This document shows positions 16,271 through 24,848 of a stretch of DNA of 64,000 nt, piece by piece. Under the pieces are notes generated by a model. It saw nothing but the letters and a program-made list of their open reading frames with translations. It was not told the origin of the DNA and searched no databases. The DNA lies in NCBI GenBank assembly GCA_031414695.1, contig JANNWG010000020.1, positions 1 to 64,000 of the forward strand. Reading direction: 5' to 3'. How positions within the stretch are numbered: position 1 is the stretch's first letter; each line of letters opens with the position of its first letter. The stretch comes from UKL13-2 sp031414695 (lineage in GTDB: Bacteria; Pseudomonadota; Gammaproteobacteria; Burkholderiales; Usitatibacteraceae). The translations under genes were made by a program, and so were the position numbers.

Positions 16271-17386
16271 CTAAAACGCTTCATCGCTTCGCAAAAAACG
16301 CCATTTACCGACCGGCAAATCGCCTAACTTGACACGACCAATGCGTATGCGCTTCAAGCCAACCACATGTAAACCGACAAGCTCGCACATGCGCCGAATC
16401 TGCCGCTTTTTGCCTTCGCGCAAAATAAAATTTAATTGATCTTCATTTTGCCAGCGAACAATCGCGGGCTTTAATGCTTCGCCTTCTAGCGATAAGCCAT
16501 GATTGAGTAGCTTCAATCCGGCTTCAGTCAATTTGCCCTCAACGCGCACCAAATATTCTTTATCGACGCTGCTATTTTCACCAATCAAATGTTTGGCGAT
16601 GCGGCCATCTTGGGTCAATACGAGTAAGCCTGTTGAATCAATGTCGAGCCTGCCCGCAGGTGCCAATCCACGCCGATGCTCAGGGCGAAATGGCGAATCT
16701 TCAACTTCAACTTGATGTTCCCCAACGGCGAGAACACTTGCAGGTTCATAGCCGTCTTCTGCCTGACCAGAAACGTAACCAATTGGCTTATTCATCAGAA
16801 TTGTCATTCGCTGTTCTTGCATGGCCTCCGCTTCGCGATCAAGTCGTAATTTCGCGGTTGGCAATACCCGCGTGCCAAGGCTGACAATACGCACATCATC
16901 GGCCCACACCCAGCCGCGCGCGATGTAGCTGTCAGCCTCACGACGCGAACACAGACCTTGCTCTGAGAGTAATTTTGAAACGCGAATCATGCCATCAGAC
17001 TCGCGCACAACCTGTGCTAATTTCGGTTCAGCAGCTGAATCACGTGCTGGTTTTTGATCGCGCAATTTACCACCACGACGCGGCTCAGAAAAACGTTTCT
17101 CCGCACCTTGTCTAGAGTCTAAAGTGCTGTTTTTAGTTTCACTTAAAGCTCGCGCGCCTTCGGTTGAGCGTCGTCGGCGCGTTGTGTCTGCTGGTGGCGC
17201 TGTTGAACCCTGTGCGTCAACGCTTGCTGCATCCTCGGTTGCAACCACTGGCGCAAACAGCGTTCTGCCGCCGCGCCGCGCTGCATCTTTTGCACGCGTC
17301 GTAAATTTACGATCTAACCCCGTTTCGGGCGACGTTACGGCTATTTTTTTTGAAACCGTTATGGTCTTTTTGCTATTGGCAGGCAA
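16271..17386 (-). CDS. Pseudouridine synthase, RsuA/RluB/RluF family
   Basis: The protein, about 371 aa, modifies uridine in ribosomal RNA. An unusual basic, low-complexity N-terminal extension (about 1-125, rich in Arg, Ala, Thr) precedes an S4 RNA-binding domain ('IRVSKLLSEQGLCSRREADSY'). The catalytic domain has the nucleophile Asp in 'GRLDIDSTGLL' and the ending 'REGKKRQIRRMCE'. 'MNKPIGYVSGQ' suggests an RluF-like rather than RluB-like specificity, but this is not certain. No ATG lies near the N-terminus. I chose the TTG at 17386; other non-ATG starts up to 17437 are possible. Confidence 0.87.
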   Translation of the reverse strand: MPANSKKTITVSKKIAVTSPETGLDRKFTTRAKDAARRGGRTLFAPVVATEDAASVDAQGSTAPPADTTRRRRSTEGARALSETKNSTLDSRQGAEKRFSEPRRGGKLRDQKPARDSAAEPKLAQVVRESDGMIRVSKLLSEQGLCSRREADSYIARGWVWADDVRIVSLGTRVLPTAKLRLDREAEAMQEQRMTILMNKPIGYVSGQAEDGYEPASVLAVGEHQVEVEDSPFRPEHRRGLAPAGRLDIDSTGLLVLTQDGRIAKHLIGENSSVDKEYLVRVEGKLTEAGLKLLNHGLSLEGEALKPAIVRWQNEDQLNFILREGKKRQIRRMCELVGLHVVGLKRIRIGRVKLGDLPVGKWRFLRSDEAF

Positions 17387-17526
17387 TGTGTTCTCACTTA
17401 TTCGGCAAATTCTATGGCGGAAAATACAACAAAACAAACAGATAAACGGGTACGTGTCTGCTCTTTACGATTTGTAGAATTGTCATTATCGCGCGAATAT
17501 GCTTAAATTCGCTTCACTTCAAACGG

Positions 17527-17601
17527 GGGCGGTTAGCTCAGCGGTAGAGCACTGCCTTCACACGGCAGGGGTCACTGGTTCGATCCCAGTACCGCCCACC
17601 A
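17527..17601 (+). tRNA. tRNA-Val (anticodon CAC)
   Basis: A complete cloverleaf is visible. The 7 bp acceptor pairs GGGCGGT (17527-17533) with ACCGCCC (17591-17597). The D arm contains AGCTCAGCGGTAGAGC, and the anticodon stem CTGCC/GGCAG encloses the loop TTCACAC with anticodon CAC at 17559-17561. The T arm contains GGTTCGATCC. The CCA end is encoded. It reads the GUG codon. Confidence 0.97.
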
Positions 17602-17702
17602 TTAGTTCAGCAATCAAGTTCATTTTAGCAAAAGTCTACTGTTCTTGGGCTATTCGGCGCATAAATGCTTGTAAATAACCGCTAATAATAGGGTTTTATA
17701 AT

Positions 17703-17867
17703 GGGGAACTTCTCATAACCCGTCGTTAGTGCTGATCCTTCGACAAGCTCAGGACAGGGTACGCTCTGCGTATCGAAGTACAAGCTCTTAAGTGCTTGAT
17801 TTATAGGGCTTGAACAACCCTTCGATACCTCAGGGCGAACGGAATTTCAGGTTATGAGTAACTCCCA
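17703..17867. repeat. MITE-like palindromic element downstream of tRNA-Val
   Basis: Terminal inverted repeats GGGAACTTCTCATAACC (17703-17719) and GGTTATGAGTAACTCCC (17851-17867) frame about 130 bp. The interior carries the often-seen motif CCTTCGACAAGCTCAGG and a partly inverted copy, CCTTCGATACCTCAGG. The element carries no coding frame. It fills most of the gap between the tRNA and tatD. Confidence 0.7.
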
Positions 17868-17872
17868 ATTGC

Positions 17873-18664
17873 CTATTTATTTTTCATGGCATGCGGCGAT
17901 GCATTTCTAAATAGCGCATAGAAATTAGACGTTGTCGCTGCCGCAATTTCTTCTACCCTCACACCACGCAAGTTTGCGATAAATTCCGCAACATGTCGCA
18001 CATAGCCTGGCTGATTCATTTTGCCACGATGCGGCGTTGGTGCTAAATAGGGAGAATCTGTTTCAATGAGCAATCTATTGAGCGGAATTGTTTTGGCGAC
18101 CGCCTGCAAATTTTTCGCACTCTTAAATGTGACAATGCCCGAGAGCGAAATGTAGAAACCCATTTCTATGGCAGCATCGGCAACCATTTGATTTTCGGTA
18201 AAGCAGTGCATTACGCCTGAGGCGACATCAGCATTTTCTTCTGCCATGAGCTTGAGCGTATCGGCGGATGAATTTCGAGTGTGAATAACCAATGGCTTTT
18301 GACAAATTTTTGCCGCACGGATGTGCGTACGAAAACGTTCACGTTGCCAATCGAGCGGCTCTTGCAACCGAAAGTAATCCAGTCCAGTTTCACCGATAGC
18401 GATAACTTTAGGATGATCCGCCAACTTCAGCAATCCCTCTACGGTAGGCTCGTGAGCATCGCGCTGCTCATCTGGGTGCACGCCTGCGCTGCACCATAAA
18501 TTTGGATGTGCCTCCGCAACTTTTAAAACATCCGGAAATGTTTGCAGCGTCGTGGAAATAGTGAGGGCGTGCGTCACATGATTCTCACGCATGAGCGCAA
18601 AAACATTGTCAGCATCCGCTTGCAGCTCGGCGAAATCTAGGTGGCAGTGGGAGTCAATAAACAT
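17873..18664 (-). CDS. tatD: TatD-family metal-dependent hydrolase
   Basis: This 263 aa TIM-barrel DNase-like hydrolase has all the metal ligands: 'DSHCHLD' (His-x-His, residues 4-10), Glu in 'GETGLDYF', His in 'VIHTRN', His in 'MHCF' and Asp in 'IETDSPYLAP'. The equivalent in E. coli (YcfH) also follows holB. Here a plus-strand LOG gene lies between tatD and the rest of that cluster, so tatD probably has its own promoter within the 46 bp divergent gap. Confidence 0.95.
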   Translation of the reverse strand: MFIDSHCHLDFAELQADADNVFALMRENHVTHALTISTTLQTFPDVLKVAEAHPNLWCSAGVHPDEQRDAHEPTVEGLLKLADHPKVIAIGETGLDYFRLQEPLDWQRERFRTHIRAAKICQKPLVIHTRNSSADTLKLMAEENADVASGVMHCFTENQMVADAAIEMGFYISLSGIVTFKSAKNLQAVAKTIPLNRLLIETDSPYLAPTPHRGKMNQPGYVRHVAEFIANLRGVRVEEIAAATTSNFYALFRNASPHAMKNK

Positions 18665-18710
18665 GCCGCATTATCACTCATCTATGGCGCGTCATCGTTA
18701 TAATTACTGT

Positions 18711-19304
18711 ATGAATAATATTAAATCTCTATGCTTATTTTGCGGCGCTTCACCTGGCGCTAATCCCGACTACACAAACGCTGCCAAACACTTTGGCGCG
18801 CTGCTAGCTGAGCAGAAAATTCGCATGGTTTATGGTGGTGGCAGCATTGGCTTAATGGGCGTTGCTGCTGATGCATGTTTGGCGAATGGCGGAGAAGTTG
18901 TTGGCGTTATTCCGAGAATGCTTATGGAAAAAGAAGTCGGTCACAGCGGCGTCAGTCAGATGCATGTGGTCGAGACGATGCATGAACGTAAAGCATTGAT
19001 GACAGATTTGTCCGATGGATTTATCGCATTACCAGGAGGTTATGGCACGCTAGATGAGTTGTTCGAGTCCCTCACATGGCTGCAGCTCGGTTATCACAAC
19101 AAACCGATTGGACTCTTGAATATTGGCGGTTTTTTTGATGGACTAATTAACTTTCTCGATCACGCACGTGACGAACGATTCTTACGCGAATTGCACCGTG
19201 ATTCGCTTCAGGTTGATGGCGATTTAGCCATGTTAATTGGCAAATTACGCCTTGCAGAAGCACCAGATACGGCGAAGTGGTTAGACCGGGCAAAGTTGGC
19301 GTGA
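18711..19304 (+). CDS. LOG family protein (nucleotide 5'-monophosphate phosphoribohydrolase)
   Basis: This 197 aa LOG-type protein has the nucleotide-binding 'YGGGSIGLMG' (residues 41-50) and the signature 'PGGYGTLDELFE' (108-119). The family removes ribose 5-phosphate from nucleoside monophosphates; cytokinin activation in plants is the best-known case, and PpnP/YgdH-like roles occur in bacteria. The ATG at 18711 starts the family N-terminus, although the frame stays open upstream through the tatD start region. It points opposite to its neighbours and ends one base before the PilZ gene, tail to tail. Confidence 0.93.
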   Translation: MNNIKSLCLFCGASPGANPDYTNAAKHFGALLAEQKIRMVYGGGSIGLMGVAADACLANGGEVVGVIPRMLMEKEVGHSGVSQMHVVETMHERKALMTDLSDGFIALPGGYGTLDELFESLTWLQLGYHNKPIGLLNIGGFFDGLINFLDHARDERFLRELHRDSLQVDGDLAMLIGKLRLAEAPDTAKWLDRAKLA

Positions 19305-19305
19305 A

Positions 19306-19677
19306 TCAAACCGTATGTGTAACGCGATCTGACTTGGCGACTGGCGCTAAGATACCTTCGATTTTTTTCTTTAAGTCTTTACCGACCTCGTTATCAGGCA
19401 GCTGAATGCCAACACCTTGGGGACGATTACCGGCAGCATGGTCAGGGTTAATCCAAGCGACTTTGCCGGAAATAGGCAGCTTTAACGGTTCGTCTAAAAA
19501 TTGCAATACGACGAGCACATCGTCCCCTAGTTGATGCGCTTTGGCTGATGGCATGAATAAACCACCACCTTTTAAAAACGGCATCCACGCAGCGTAAAGC
19601 GAGCTTTTACCTTTAAGGTTTAGCGAGAGTACGCTGGGTCGTTTGATGCTGTCTGTAGCGGCTGATTTGGGCGACAT
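19306..19677 (-). CDS. PilZ-domain protein (type IV pilus type)
   Basis: This 123 aa PilZ-fold protein reads 'PSVLSLNLKGKSSLYAAWMPFLKGGGLFMPS', then 'GDDVLVVLQFLDEP' and 'GKVAWINP'. The canonical c-di-GMP site (RxxxR and D/NxSxxG) is absent: the N-terminal part lacks the Arg pair, and 'SLNLKG' stands where the second motif would be expected. It is thus the PilZ founder type, needed for pilus assembly without binding the messenger in the usual way. It lies directly 5' of the LOG gene end and follows holB after 14 bases. Confidence 0.88.
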   Translation of the reverse strand: MSPKSAATDSIKRPSVLSLNLKGKSSLYAAWMPFLKGGGLFMPSAKAHQLGDDVLVVLQFLDEPLKLPISGKVAWINPDHAAGNRPQGVGIQLPDNEVGKDLKKKIEGILAPVAKSDRVTHTV

Positions 19678-19691
19678 AGCTGTTTTTCAAT

Positions 19692-20711
19692 CTATTGTTT
19701 GGCGAGTTTAATCGCTTGACGGTAGCCAATAAGGTGTTGCTCAAGCAGTAGTCTCGCATTGAGCGGATGATTAATCAACCGCCGCGATTGCCGAAGCTCT
19801 TTTTCAAACCGAAATACGCGGCGTAAATCAACCTGCTGCGCGATGCGTTTAATGGCAGACGACTGATCTCGATGATGCGCTATCTCACCGACCATGCGCG
19901 CTGAAATAATATCGTTCACATAAGTTTGTAGCCAACCAAAAAGCGTTGGCAAATCTGCTTTTTCAAAATGCTGCGCAACTTGCACGTAATCCATCTTAGG
20001 CTCTGACAAGGCCGCCACAAACGCGCGTCTGGCGGCTTGATATTGGCTATCGGCAAACTGTATCGCGTCTAGTGGGCCGCCATTTGCGGCCGCAAGAGCA
20101 TCTTCTGCGTTGCTAATATTTTGTTGACGCAACCAAGTCGCCGCGATTGCTGCATCTGGAGACGGCACCAGCACACGCTGGCACCGGCTACGAACGGTGG
20201 CAAGCAGCCTGCCCAATTCATCGCTCACCAGCAAAATGACGGTACGCGGTGGTGGCTCTTCCAATGTTTTGAGAAGCGCATTGGCGGCGGCTAAATTCAT
20301 CGCCTCTGCAGGATGTATTAGCAACACGCGATAACCATCGCGGTGCGTTGAAAGCGTCATGAAATCACCAATGGCGCGGATCTGGTCAATCCTTATTTCT
20401 TTACTTTTTTTCTTATCCTTTGTGTCTGATTCTGCGACCTCTAGCGCGTCGTCATTATCGGCCATGGCGTCTGGTATGAGCTGACGGAAATCAGGATGAT
20501 TACCCTCGCGAAACCAGCCGCAGGCATTACAGTGTCCACAAGCTATGCCATTCTCAGGGGATTCACACAAAAGTGATTGGGCGAGCGCTCGGGCAAATTC
20601 GACTTTACCGATGCCCCGTTTGCCGTGAATTAACAGCGCATGTGGCAATGATTGGCCGCGCGCAATTAATTCACTTAGCGTTTCATGCTGCCACGGCAAA
20701 ATATCGATCAT
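19692..20711 (-). CDS. holB: DNA polymerase III delta' subunit
   Basis: This 339 aa clamp-loader subunit helps place the sliding clamp on DNA. It has an AAA+ fold with a Walker-A-like loop 'GKRGIGKVEFA' (residues 30-40) and a four-Cys zinc module in 'CESPENGIACGHCNACGW' (about 49-66). The 'SRCQ' motif of clamp loaders is near 175. An inserted, charged stretch 'ESDTKDKKKSKE' (about 94-105) is an odd feature. Its ATG overlaps the tmk stop by four bases. Confidence 0.95.
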   Translation of the reverse strand: MIDILPWQHETLSELIARGQSLPHALLIHGKRGIGKVEFARALAQSLLCESPENGIACGHCNACGWFREGNHPDFRQLIPDAMADNDDALEVAESDTKDKKKSKEIRIDQIRAIGDFMTLSTHRDGYRVLLIHPAEAMNLAAANALLKTLEEPPPRTVILLVSDELGRLLATVRSRCQRVLVPSPDAAIAATWLRQQNISNAEDALAAANGGPLDAIQFADSQYQAARRAFVAALSEPKMDYVQVAQHFEKADLPTLFGWLQTYVNDIISARMVGEIAHHRDQSSAIKRIAQQVDLRRVFRFEKELRQSRRLINHPLNARLLLEQHLIGYRQAIKLAKQ

Positions 20712-21334
20712 TTTGCCGCCTGGCTGATTAGCGCATCAACCTGTAAGCATAAATCGGCACGAATGGCATCCATCGATCGCGATGAGTCAATAATTTTAAT
20801 ACGATCAGGAAATAACGCAGCACGCACTAAGTATGCTTGTCGCACGTTAGTAAAAAAATCCGCCTGCTCACGCTCAAATTTATCGGGGTTTGGCGTGTTT
20901 TGATCTAAACGTTCACGCGCTAAGGTCACTGGCGCATCAAATAGCAAAGTCAAGTCAGGCTGGCGCTTTTCATGCACTAAGTGCTCAAGTAGCGCTACAG
21001 TACTAGTGTTTAGCTCACGGCCGCCACATTGATACGCATAGCTTGAGTCTGTGAAGCGATCACATATCACCCATTCATCACGCGCTAATGCTGGCTCAAT
21101 GACAACCGCCAAATGTTCGTTACGCGCTGCAAATACCATTAGCGCCTCGGTTGTTGCCTGCATCGATTGATTTAACACCAGCTCGCGAATACGCTCACCC
21201 AACGGTGTACCGCCTGGCTCACGTGTAGTGATAATGTCAATTTTTTTGTTTTTCAGGTATTCAGCCAAATAGGCGATGTGCGAGGATTTTCCCGCGCCGT
21301 CGATGCCTTCAAAGGTAATAAATTTTGCGCGCAT
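20708..21334 (-). CDS. tmk: Thymidylate kinase
   Basis: This 208 aa kinase turns dTMP into dTDP. The P-loop is 'EGIDGAGKSSH' (residues 9-19). The 'REPGGTPLGERIR' motif contains the dTMP-binding residues and 'CDRFTDSSYAYQ' the DR(F/Y) motif. The LID region 'RLDQNTPNPDKFE' follows. Everything is intact, with typical length. It lies 11 bases after mltG and overlaps holB. Confidence 0.97.
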   Translation of the reverse strand: MRAKFITFEGIDGAGKSSHIAYLAEYLKNKKIDIITTREPGGTPLGERIRELVLNQSMQATTEALMVFAARNEHLAVVIEPALARDEWVICDRFTDSSYAYQCGGRELNTSTVALLEHLVHEKRQPDLTLLFDAPVTLARERLDQNTPNPDKFEREQADFFTNVRQAYLVRAALFPDRIKIIDSSRSMDAIRADLCLQVDALISQAAK

Positions 21335-21345
21335 ATTTAACGTAA

Positions 21346-22347
21346 TTATTTGCCGAGTTGATATTTTGCGACAGCACGGTTATGTTCTGCTAGTGTGCGC
21401 GAAAACGCGTGCGAACCTAGACCATCTTTCATCGCGACAAAATAAAGTTTATCGCTTTTCGCTGGCTGCACTGCCGCGATGAGCGAACCCCAGCCCGGCA
21501 TGGCAATCGGCGTCGGCGGCAAGCCATCTCGGGTGTAGGTGTTGTATGCGGTGTCTGCCGACAGATCACGACGGCGGATATTGCCGTCAAATGAAAGACC
21601 CATGCCATAGATAACGGTAGGGTCAGTTTGTAGGCGCATCGGAATGCGTAAACGATTGATAAAGACTGAACCTATCAACGGTCGCTCATCTGCCCTACCC
21701 GTCTCTTTTTCGATGATGGATGCCATGATCAGCGCATCATATGCAGACTGATATGGCAGACCATCTTCACGTAATGCCCAAGCCTCGTTAAGCTTTTTTT
21801 GCATAGCCTGATAACTCATTTTCAAAATATCCACGTCGGTTGCACCCGCTGAAAAACGATATGTATCAGGAAAAAATAAGCCTTCTGGATAGCTCTCAAG
21901 AGCGCCAATGCGCGTTAATACCTCTTTATCACGCAAGCCTTTCAAACGAATATTTAGCACTGGATGCGTTTCTAATTGTTCACGCATTTGTCGAAACGTA
22001 ATACCTTCAACAAACGTAATGCCAACCGTTACTACATCGCCATCATTGAGTTTTTGTAATAACGCGACCGGAGAAATTGGCGCATCAAGGCGATATGTAC
22101 CAGCCTGAATACCTTTGGCTTTATCAGTAATTCGTCCAAGTAGCCAAAATCCATTTGGTTCATGAAGTAGCCCTTGGCTGGTTAATTTTTTTGCAAGCAC
22201 TTTTAGGTTGCTGCCTTTTTCCACTGTAAATTCAAACTGTGGAGTAGGCAAAACTAAGGTGCGATGTGCGAATTGCCATGCAAGAAAACCCGCAAGGGAG
22301 GCCAACAAAATAGCAGCACTGGTAAGCCATAAAAAAAGGCGCTTCAT
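21346..22347 (-). CDS. mltG: Endolytic transglycosylase MltG
   Basis: This 333 aa membrane-anchored enzyme (one segment at about residues 5-25) cuts growing glycan strands and so limits their length. The catalytic Glu lies in 'MASIIEKETG', and 'RLQTDPTVIYG' and 'YNTYTRDGLPPTPI' are the other family marks. In E. coli pabC lies between fabF and this gene; here the 28 bp gap leaves no room for it. It is probably transcribed with tmk and holB. Confidence 0.96.
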   Translation of the reverse strand: MKRLFLWLTSAAILLASLAGFLAWQFAHRTLVLPTPQFEFTVEKGSNLKVLAKKLTSQGLLHEPNGFWLLGRITDKAKGIQAGTYRLDAPISPVALLQKLNDGDVVTVGITFVEGITFRQMREQLETHPVLNIRLKGLRDKEVLTRIGALESYPEGLFFPDTYRFSAGATDVDILKMSYQAMQKKLNEAWALREDGLPYQSAYDALIMASIIEKETGRADERPLIGSVFINRLRIPMRLQTDPTVIYGMGLSFDGNIRRRDLSADTAYNTYTRDGLPPTPIAMPGWGSLIAAVQPAKSDKLYFVAMKDGLGSHAFSRTLAEHNRAVAKYQLGK

Positions 22348-22375
22348 TTATATAACTCAGCAAAAGCAATGGCAA

Positions 22376-23611
22376 CTACTGAAATTTTTTCACCACAATC
22401 GTGCCGTTAGTGCCGCCAAAACCAAATGAGTTTGATAGCGCCACATCAATTTTCATATCGCGCGCTTCGCCTGCACAATAATCAAGATCGCATTCAGGAT
22501 CTTGATTAAAAATATTGATGGTAGGCGGAGAAATTTGATTGTGAACAGCAAGCGCCGTAAATACCGCCTCAATACCGCCTGCCGCACCAAGCAAGTGACC
22601 AGTCATGGATTTGGTTGAGTTCACCACCAAGTTTTTTGCATGTTCGCCAAAAGCAGCCTTTACCGCTTGAGTTTCATTTTTGTCGCCCAACGGCGTGGAT
22701 GTGCCATGTGCATTAAGGTACTGGATATCGTTGGCATTGACTTGTGCATTGCGCATTGCCGCCAACATGCCGCGGCGTGGGCCATCCATGCTCGGTGCCG
22801 TAATATGGTTTGCATCTGCACTCATACCCATGCCAGCTAATTCGCCATAAATACGTGCGCCACGCGCTTTGGCATGCTCAAGCTCTTCCAAAATCAAAAT
22901 GCCTGAGCCCTCACCCAGCACAAAACCATCACGGTCACGGTCAAACGGACGGCTTGCCGTCTCAGGTGAATCATTACGCTCAGAAAGCGCCTTTACTGCA
23001 CAAAAACCACCCATGCCTGCCATACACAATGTAGCTTCAGCGCCACCTGCAATCATGACATCAGCATCACCGTATTCAATCATTCTCGCCGCATCGCCAA
23101 TGCAGTGTGACGCTGTCGTACAAGCTGAAACCATCGACACGTTCGGCCCTTTTGCGCCGTACTGAATAGAAATCAAACCTGCCACCATATTGATGATGGA
23201 GCCAGGCACAAAAAATGGCGAAATCCGACGCGGCCCTTTCGCGATCATTTCGCGAATGTTATCTTCTATCATCGGTAAGCCACCAATGCCCGAGCCAACA
23301 TTGACGCCAATTCGTTCAGCGTTGTCGTCGGTGATAGTAATGCCAGAATCATCCAGCGCCATTTTGGTTGCGGCTAAACCGTAGTGAATAAAGGTATCCA
23401 TGCGGCGCACTTCTTTGCCACTCATCCAATCGGCCGCATTAAAATTTTTAACTTCGCCGGCGATGCGTGTTGATAACGTGCTTGCATCAAATCGCGTAAT
23501 GGCAGTAATGCCGCTACGTCCGTTGATGATATTGTCCCAAGCAGAGGCAACGGTATTGCCCACAGGCGAAACAATGCCTAAACCAGTAATAACAACACGA
23601 CGCTTATTCAT
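22376..23611 (-). CDS. fabF: 3-oxoacyl-ACP synthase II
   Basis: This 411 aa condensing enzyme extends acyl-ACP chains in fatty-acid synthesis. The nucleophile Cys is C164 in 'VSACTTASHC', with the two His residues in 'NAHGTSTPLGD' and 'MTGHLLGAAGG'. Length and N-terminus ('MNKRRVVITGLGIVSPVGN') are standard. It lies 128 bp after acpP, and an intrinsic-terminator-like hairpin stands in that gap. Confidence 0.98.
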   Translation of the reverse strand: MNKRRVVITGLGIVSPVGNTVASAWDNIINGRSGITAITRFDASTLSTRIAGEVKNFNAADWMSGKEVRRMDTFIHYGLAATKMALDDSGITITDDNAERIGVNVGSGIGGLPMIEDNIREMIAKGPRRISPFFVPGSIINMVAGLISIQYGAKGPNVSMVSACTTASHCIGDAARMIEYGDADVMIAGGAEATLCMAGMGGFCAVKALSERNDSPETASRPFDRDRDGFVLGEGSGILILEELEHAKARGARIYGELAGMGMSADANHITAPSMDGPRRGMLAAMRNAQVNANDIQYLNAHGTSTPLGDKNETQAVKAAFGEHAKNLVVNSTKSMTGHLLGAAGGIEAVFTALAVHNQISPPTINIFNQDPECDLDYCAGEARDMKIDVALSNSFGFGGTNGTIVVKKFQ

Positions 23612-23686
23612 ATAGACAATCCATAAGACTAAAAATCAAATGATTCAAACACTACATTACGCCTACTAGATCAATGCGTAGAAAAC

Positions 23687-23722
23687 AAAAAGGCTGTCGA
23701 TCAATGACGACCGACAGCCTAG
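23687..23722 (-). terminator. Hairpin terminator between acpP and fabF
   Basis: The stem AGGCTGTCG/CGACAGCCT (23691-23720) is followed on the minus strand by TTTTTGTTTTC. Placed just after acpP, it would stop most transcripts there and let acpP be made in excess of fabF. Confidence 0.8.
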
Positions 23723-23739
23723 TTTTTTCATTCGCCAAA

Positions 23740-23979
23740 TTATGATTTGGAGTTTGCCGTTACGTAGTCAATTGCTTGCTGCACATTGGTGATTTTTTCA
23801 GCCGCTTCGTCTGGAATCTCTGTTTCAAATTCTTCCTCTAACGCCATCACAAGTTCCACGTTATCGAGCGAATCCGCGCCCAGATCTTCTACGAAAGATG
23901 ATTCATTTTTGATGTCTGCTTCCGCGACGCCGAGTTGTTCTGCGACGATCTTTCTGACGCGAGCTTCGATGTTTTCCAT
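23740..23979 (-). CDS. acpP: Acyl carrier protein
   Basis: This 79 aa acidic carrier holds growing acyl chains on a phosphopantetheine group attached to Ser 37 in 'GADSLDNVELVMALEEEF'. Length and sequence are textbook. It is flanked by fabG upstream and fabF downstream, and a strong terminator follows the gene. An AAGGAA ribosome-binding site precedes the ATG at 23979. Confidence 0.99.
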   Translation of the reverse strand: MENIEARVRKIVAEQLGVAEADIKNESSFVEDLGADSLDNVELVMALEEEFETEIPDEAAEKITNVQQAIDYVTANSKS

Positions 23980-24086
23980 TTGTTACTTCCTTAAAAAAAT
24001 ATAACTTCGTTATTTTACCTAAAACCAGAAAATTGCGCGCAGAAGTGAAAGCATTTTGATTTCTGCAAATTTCTGCCACAAAACGA

Positions 24087-24845
24087 CTACTCCATATGCA
24101 TCCCACCATTTACGTGAATGGTGTTGCCCGTAATATAGCTTGCCTGCGGCGACGCTAAAAATAATACCGCTTCAGCAATATCATCAACCAAGCCAAGTCG
24201 TCCCAGAGGTACATTAGCGATGAGCTTTTTAACCTGCTCTTCTGACAAGGACTTAGTCATGTCAGTATCGATAAAGCCAGGGGCAACACAATTAACAGTA
24301 ATGTTACGGCTGCCTACCTCGCGTGCTAACGCCTTGCTAAATCCAACCATGCCTGCTTTAGCGGCCACATAATTAGTTTGTCCTGCATTACCCATGAAAC
24401 CCACTACTGAAGTGATATTAATAATGCGCCCATTTCGCGCCTTCATCATACCTTTCATCACGGAACGGCTTAACCGAAATACTGAGGAGAGGTTGGTGTC
24501 AATGACTGCTGACCAGTCATCGTCTTTCATTCGCATCAGCAACGTATCGCGAGTTATGCCAGCGTTATTAACTAGTATTGACACCGTGCCAAATTTTTCT
24601 TCAATGATTTTAATTAGCGCTTCACATTGACCAATATCAGCAACATTTAAGACGGCACCCAGCCCAGTCGCACCTGCATCATCAATGGATTGTTGAATCG
24701 ATTGCGCGCCCGCTTCAGTCGTGGCTGTACCGACTACGACTGCACCTGCTTCACAGAAACGTTGCAAGATGGCCGCACCAATGCCCCGCGTAGCGCCGGT
24801 GACTAAAACGCATTGCCCACTTAGTGCGGAATTTGTTTGGGTCAT
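24087..24845 (-). CDS. fabG: 3-oxoacyl-ACP reductase
   Basis: This 252 aa short-chain dehydrogenase performs the first reduction of the elongation cycle with NADPH. Motifs seen are 'GATRGIG' (17-23), 'NNAG' (93-96), Ser in 'INITSVVG' (S146) and the YxxxK pair Y159/K163 in 'TNYVAAKAG'. It starts three bases after the fabD stop. Confidence 0.98.
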   Translation of the reverse strand: MTQTNSALSGQCVLVTGATRGIGAAILQRFCEAGAVVVGTATTEAGAQSIQQSIDDAGATGLGAVLNVADIGQCEALIKIIEEKFGTVSILVNNAGITRDTLLMRMKDDDWSAVIDTNLSSVFRLSRSVMKGMMKARNGRIINITSVVGFMGNAGQTNYVAAKAGMVGFSKALAREVGSRNITVNCVAPGFIDTDMTKSLSEEQVKKLIANVPLGRLGLVDDIAEAVLFLASPQASYITGNTIHVNGGMHME

Positions 24846-24848
24846 AAA

